From CAYLHS01 sp964383535 (GTDB taxonomy: Bacteria; Actinomycetota; Acidimicrobiia; Spongiisociales; UBA4744), in assembly GCA_964383535.1 (NCBI GenBank), contig CAYLHS010000088.1:1-8421 (forward strand): 8,421 nt of DNA, given 5' to 3'. This document shows positions 6,288-8,421 of the stretch, piece after piece (position 1 is the stretch's first letter; each line of letters opens with the position of its first letter). The translations under genes were made by a program, and so were the position numbers. A model generated the notes under the pieces. It had not been told where the DNA came from. It did no database searches and saw only the letters and a program-made list of their open reading frames with translations.

Positions 6288-6294
6288 GACGGCC

Positions 6295-7500
6295 ATGGAG
6301 TACCGACCCATCACACCTGACGAGTTCAGCGCGTTCATAGGCGTCCTGTCACACACATTTGCTTGGGATCCCAAACCCGAAGAGATCGAGCTGGAGCAGA
6401 AGCGATTCGAGTTCGATCGCTCGATCGCTGCGTTCGACAACGGTCATCTGATTGGGACCGGCGCCAACCTGTCGTTCCACATGACCGTCCCTGGAGGCAG
6501 CATCAATGTCGGTGGTGTGACGATGATCGGGGTTCTTCCAAGCCACCGCCGGCAGGGAGTGCTCAGCTCGATGATGTCTGGGCTGCTCGACGACAGCCGT
6601 CGACGCGAGGAAGCGGTGTCGATTCTGTGGGCGTCTGAGAGTTCCATCTACGGCAGATTCGGATACGGGGTCACGACCCGCCACGCCGACCGAATCGTCG
6701 AGCGTGCGCACGCCACCCTGCGGTCCGAAATTTCGGCGCCTGGCTCGGTCAGGCTCATCGACAAGGACGAAGCGCTGCGGTTGATACCGGAGGTGTACGA
6801 ACAGGTCGTGGGCCGGTACCCGGGAATGATCGAACGGACCCCCGAGGAGTGGGAGATCTCGCTCGCAGATCTCGAGTCGTGGAGAAGTGGCTACACGGCG
6901 AACCGCTTTGCGCTCTACGAGGAGAGTGGCGCGGCGCGCGGGTACGCCCGCTATCGGGTCAAAGAGGATTGGAAGGACGGGCACGCCCAGAGCACGCTCG
7001 ATGCCAGCTCGGTGATCGGGGTTGACGATGCGGCAGGCATGGGACTGTGGAAGTTCCTGTTCGGGATCGATCTGGTCAAGACCATTCGTGCTCGGCACCG
7101 GCCACTTCGTGATCCACTGGAACACATGCTCACCGATCCTCGCCGCCTATCGTTCTCGGTCGTCGAGGGTATCTGGGCGAGAATCCTGGACGTGCCCGTC
7201 GCGCTCGAGGCCCGGCGCTACGCGGTGGAAGGATCCCTGACGATCGGAATAACAGGTCCGGAAGATGTGGCCGGTGTCTACCGGCTCGAAGGCGGACCGG
7301 ATGGAGCGAGCTGCGCGCGAACGAGCGGCACGCCGGATCTTCGGATGGGGATATCGACGCTGGGTATGCGCTACCTCGGTGATCACGATTTCGAGTCACT
7401 TGCCGGTGCCGGCCTTCTCGAAGGATCGCAGGATGCCTTGCGCAAAGCCGACCTCATGTTCGGGTGGCACGAGCCAGCCTGGTGCGTAACCGGGTTCTAG
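6295..7500 (+). CDS. Eis-family GNAT N-acetyltransferase
   Basis: This acetyl-CoA-dependent acetyltransferase has 401 residues, close to the roughly 400 of mycobacterial Eis. The N-terminal GNAT domain shows the acetyl-CoA loop VLPSHRRQGVL (80-90). IYGRFGYG (118-125) follows, with Y119 in the place of the Eis catalytic Tyr. A second GNAT-like domain and an SCP2-like C-terminal domain (about 290-401) complete the family's three-part layout. The protein ends in Thr-Gly-Phe; in Eis the C-terminal Phe carboxylate acts as the general base, so its retention argues for an active enzyme. The substrate cannot be read from sequence: Eis proteins acetylate aminoglycosides, other amines or protein lysines. 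ATG 6295 is chosen for the TAGCGT box seven bases upstream; GTG 6286 is in frame but overlaps that box. The frame is open back to 6004, but that part is antisense to panD. It is divergent from panD and convergent with uppP. Confidence 0.92.
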   Translation: MEYRPITPDEFSAFIGVLSHTFAWDPKPEEIELEQKRFEFDRSIAAFDNGHLIGTGANLSFHMTVPGGSINVGGVTMIGVLPSHRRQGVLSSMMSGLLDDSRRREEAVSILWASESSIYGRFGYGVTTRHADRIVERAHATLRSEISAPGSVRLIDKDEALRLIPEVYEQVVGRYPGMIERTPEEWEISLADLESWRSGYTANRFALYEESGAARGYARYRVKEDWKDGHAQSTLDASSVIGVDDAAGMGLWKFLFGIDLVKTIRARHRPLRDPLEHMLTDPRRLSFSVVEGIWARILDVPVALEARRYAVEGSLTIGITGPEDVAGVYRLEGGPDGASCARTSGTPDLRMGISTLGMRYLGDHDFESLAGAGLLEGSQDALRKADLMFGWHEPAWCVTGF

Positions 7501-7505
7501 TGCTC

Positions 7506-7519
7506 GCTGCGCTCGCAGC
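7506..7519 (+). terminator. GC hairpin right after the acetyltransferase stop
   Basis: GCTGCG and CGCAGC are exact complements separated by CT, folding as at least five GC-rich pairs with a 4-nt loop, starting five bases after the TAG stop. There is no T tract. It runs directly into the first heptad arm. GCTCGC also repeats directly at 7502-7507 and 7511-7516, so low-complexity origin is possible. Confidence 0.4.
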
Positions 7520-7549
7520 CAACAGTCAACAGCGAACAGCCAACAGCAG
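7515..7549 (+). repeat. Left arm of inverted heptanucleotide arrays (ACAGNNN)
   Basis: Five 7-nt units lie head to tail: GCAGCCA, then ACAGTCA, ACAGCGA, ACAGCCA and ACAGCAG, with ACAG at 7522, 7529, 7536 and 7543 exactly seven bases apart. The arm sits between convergent genes and is non-coding. A matching array in opposite orientation lies at 7622-7650. The type recalls the heptanucleotide STRR repeats of cyanobacteria, but I know of no described family with this unit. Confidence 0.8.
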
Positions 7550-7550
7550 G

Positions 7551-7577
7551 AAGGGACTCCCGTCTCCCTTGTGAGAC
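7551..7577. other. Two mutually exclusive small hairpins between the heptad arms
   Basis: AAGGGA (7551-7556) pairs with TCCCTT (7565-7570) around an 8-nt loop. GTCTC (7562-7566) pairs with GAGAC (7573-7577) around 6 nt. The two share bases and cannot form together. They may be part of a two-way terminator for the convergent genes; chance is not excluded. The rest of the spacer, to 7621, shows nothing I recognise. Confidence 0.3.
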
Positions 7578-7621
7578 AGCTGCGGGTGTGTCGACGGAAG
7601 AGCTTGTATCAACAGATCTGG

Positions 7622-7650
7622 CTGTGAGCTGTCGGCTGTCTGCTGTCAGC
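7622..7650 (-). repeat. Right arm of inverted heptanucleotide arrays (ACAGNNN on the minus strand)
   Basis: On the plus strand CTGT occurs at 7622, 7629, 7636 and 7643, exactly seven bases apart. On the minus strand the units read ACAGCAG, ACAGCCG, ACAGCTC and ACAGCCA. Aligned with the left arm the two agree at about 21 of 30 positions, mismatches falling mainly in the variable part of each unit. The arm ends two bases from the uppP stop codon. Confidence 0.8.
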
Positions 7651-7652
7651 TT

Positions 7653-8405
7653 CTACAACACGATCAGTGCGACCGTTCCGATCACGAAGCAATAGATGGC
7701 GAACGGTGCGAGTCCACGCTTCACGAGGATGCGAATCAGGAACGCGATGGCGAAGTAGCCGGATACCGCCGCGACGGCCATTGCCAGCCACACGCTCGAC
7801 GTGAGACCGCCGGCATCGGCGAGGTCGACAGCTTCCAAGAGCCCGCCACCCAGAATCGCGGGGATGGCCAGGAGGAACGAGAACCGAGCGGCGTCCTCCG
7901 GCTCGATACCCCGCCCGAGGCCCGCGGTGATCGTCATGCCGGACCGGGAGACACCGGGGAGGATCGCGAGCGCCTGCGCGAGTCCGATGAGCAATGCGCC
8001 GAACGGCGTCTCGTCGCCGAGGGCCTTGGCTCGGCGAACGATGAACTGGGAGCCGAGCAGGATCACACCGGTCCCGAGGAGCGCAATCGCGACGAGCGTC
8101 GAGGAACTCTGGAAGGTCTCGACCTGGCTCTTGAACACCAGTCCCAGACCGGCGGGGAGCGTCCCGATGATCAACAGGATCCACAGGTGGCGGGCCTTGT
8201 CGTCGAATCGGAACAGCCCGGCGATGTCCTTGCGGTAGTAGGCGAGTACGGCCAGCAGGGTACCGAGATGCAGGACAGCCGTGGTGGCCAGGTCAGGAGG
8301 GTCCATGTGGAGCAAGTCCGGTACGAGCACCAGGTGTCCGCTCGACGAAACGGGGAGGAATTCTGTGAGGCCCTGCACGAGACCCCAGATGATGGACTGA
8401 AGCAC
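7653..8405 (-). CDS. uppP: Undecaprenyl-diphosphatase (UppP/BacA)
   Basis: This integral membrane phosphatase converts undecaprenyl diphosphate to the monophosphate, recycling the lipid carrier for peptidoglycan and other wall polymers; overexpression of such genes gives bacitracin tolerance in other bacteria. The 250 residues are slightly short for the family (about 265-280). Both signature regions are complete: QGLTEFLPVSSSGH (11-24) with the (E/Q)xxxE pair Q11 and E15, S21 and H24, and PGVSRSGMT (150-158) with R154. About seven or eight hydrophobic segments follow the usual pattern, including residues 41-56, 74-90, 103-120, 137-149, 174-190, 204-226 and 235-250. The only available start is GTG 8405, without a Shine-Dalgarno sequence; TAGCAT lies eight bases upstream, so a leaderless mRNA is likely, but the window edge at 8421 prevents ruling out a longer protein. 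It converges on the acetyltransferase gene. Confidence 0.96.
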   Translation of the reverse strand: MLQSIIWGLVQGLTEFLPVSSSGHLVLVPDLLHMDPPDLATTAVLHLGTLLAVLAYYRKDIAGLFRFDDKARHLWILLIIGTLPAGLGLVFKSQVETFQSSSTLVAIALLGTGVILLGSQFIVRRAKALGDETPFGALLIGLAQALAILPGVSRSGMTITAGLGRGIEPEDAARFSFLLAIPAILGGGLLEAVDLADAGGLTSSVWLAMAVAAVSGYFAIAFLIRILVKRGLAPFAIYCFVIGTVALIVL

Positions 8406-8413
8406 GAGCGGGG

Positions 8414-8419
8414 ATGCTA
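8414..8419 (-). promoter_or_regulatory. Candidate -10 box of uppP at the window edge
   Basis: TAGCAT on the minus strand fits TANNNT and lies eight bases before GTG 8405. The start point would be at or one base before the codon. Only two more bases are visible, so no -35 can be assessed. Confidence 0.3.
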
Positions 8420-8421
8420 GC

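Noticed and set aside
6004..6294. N-terminal extension of the acetyltransferase (498 residues in all)
   Set aside because: The extension is antisense to panD and its promoter, and family length is matched by the ATG at 6295.
6156..6440. N-terminal extension of PanD (221 residues in all)
   Set aside because: PanD is about 126 residues and must have Gly24-Ser25; the extension is antisense to the acetyltransferase gene.
7515..7650. Heptad arrays read as a CRISPR
   Set aside because: The units are 7 nt with no spacers of constant length, the arms are in opposite orientation, and no cas gene is near.

Overview
The window is GC-rich DNA with coding third positions mostly G or C. It looks like an actinobacterial chromosome segment, possibly from an uncultured Acidimicrobiia-like lineage. 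That placement is inference. It rests on codon bias, several TANNNT -10 boxes placed 6-8 nt before start codons (leaderless transcription), an Eis-type acetyltransferase ending in a C-terminal Phe, a Mrp ATPase without CxxC, and a COG2345/SufR-type regulator. I see no phage, IS, CRISPR, tRNA or rRNA. All seven genes look intact except the first, which runs off the left edge.

Left block (1-4640, minus strand). Read in the direction of transcription, a winged-helix regulator with a cysteine-bearing C-terminus (4640-3960) is followed 59 bp later by aconitase acnA (3900-1243). After another 124 bp comes a PLP-dependent class V aminotransferase of the 'cysteine desulfurase-like' type (1118 to the left edge). 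Both gaps hold a perfect inverted repeat, and the first also has a plausible acnA promoter.

Centre (4641-5773). The P-loop ATPase gene mrp is divergent from the regulator. The 53-bp gap contains the 8-bp palindrome ACTATAGT, which gives the same TATAGT -10 hexamer on both strands. The regulator would then be leaderless (GTG at 4640) and compete directly with mrp for polymerase. Fe-S regulator homologue, Fe-S carrier homologue, Fe-S enzyme and desulfurase homologue sit side by side, which suggests an iron-sulfur neighbourhood. Two details weaken the simple version: this Mrp contains no cysteine at all, and the desulfurase homologue reads Trp-Ser-Gly where true desulfurases approach their catalytic Cys.

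Right block (5775-8421). panD converges on mrp with one base between the stop codons. An Eis-like GNAT acetyltransferase (6295-7500) is divergent from panD. It converges on uppP (8405-7653), which makes the lipid-carrier phosphatase for cell-wall synthesis. The 152-bp gap between these last two genes carries two arms of heptanucleotide repeats (ACAGNNN, strict 7-nt period) in opposite orientation. This is the least explained structure in the window.

Most of the window is ordinary housekeeping DNA. The parts worth a second look are the regulator/mrp gap, the cysteine pattern of the proteins around it, and the inverted heptad arrays.
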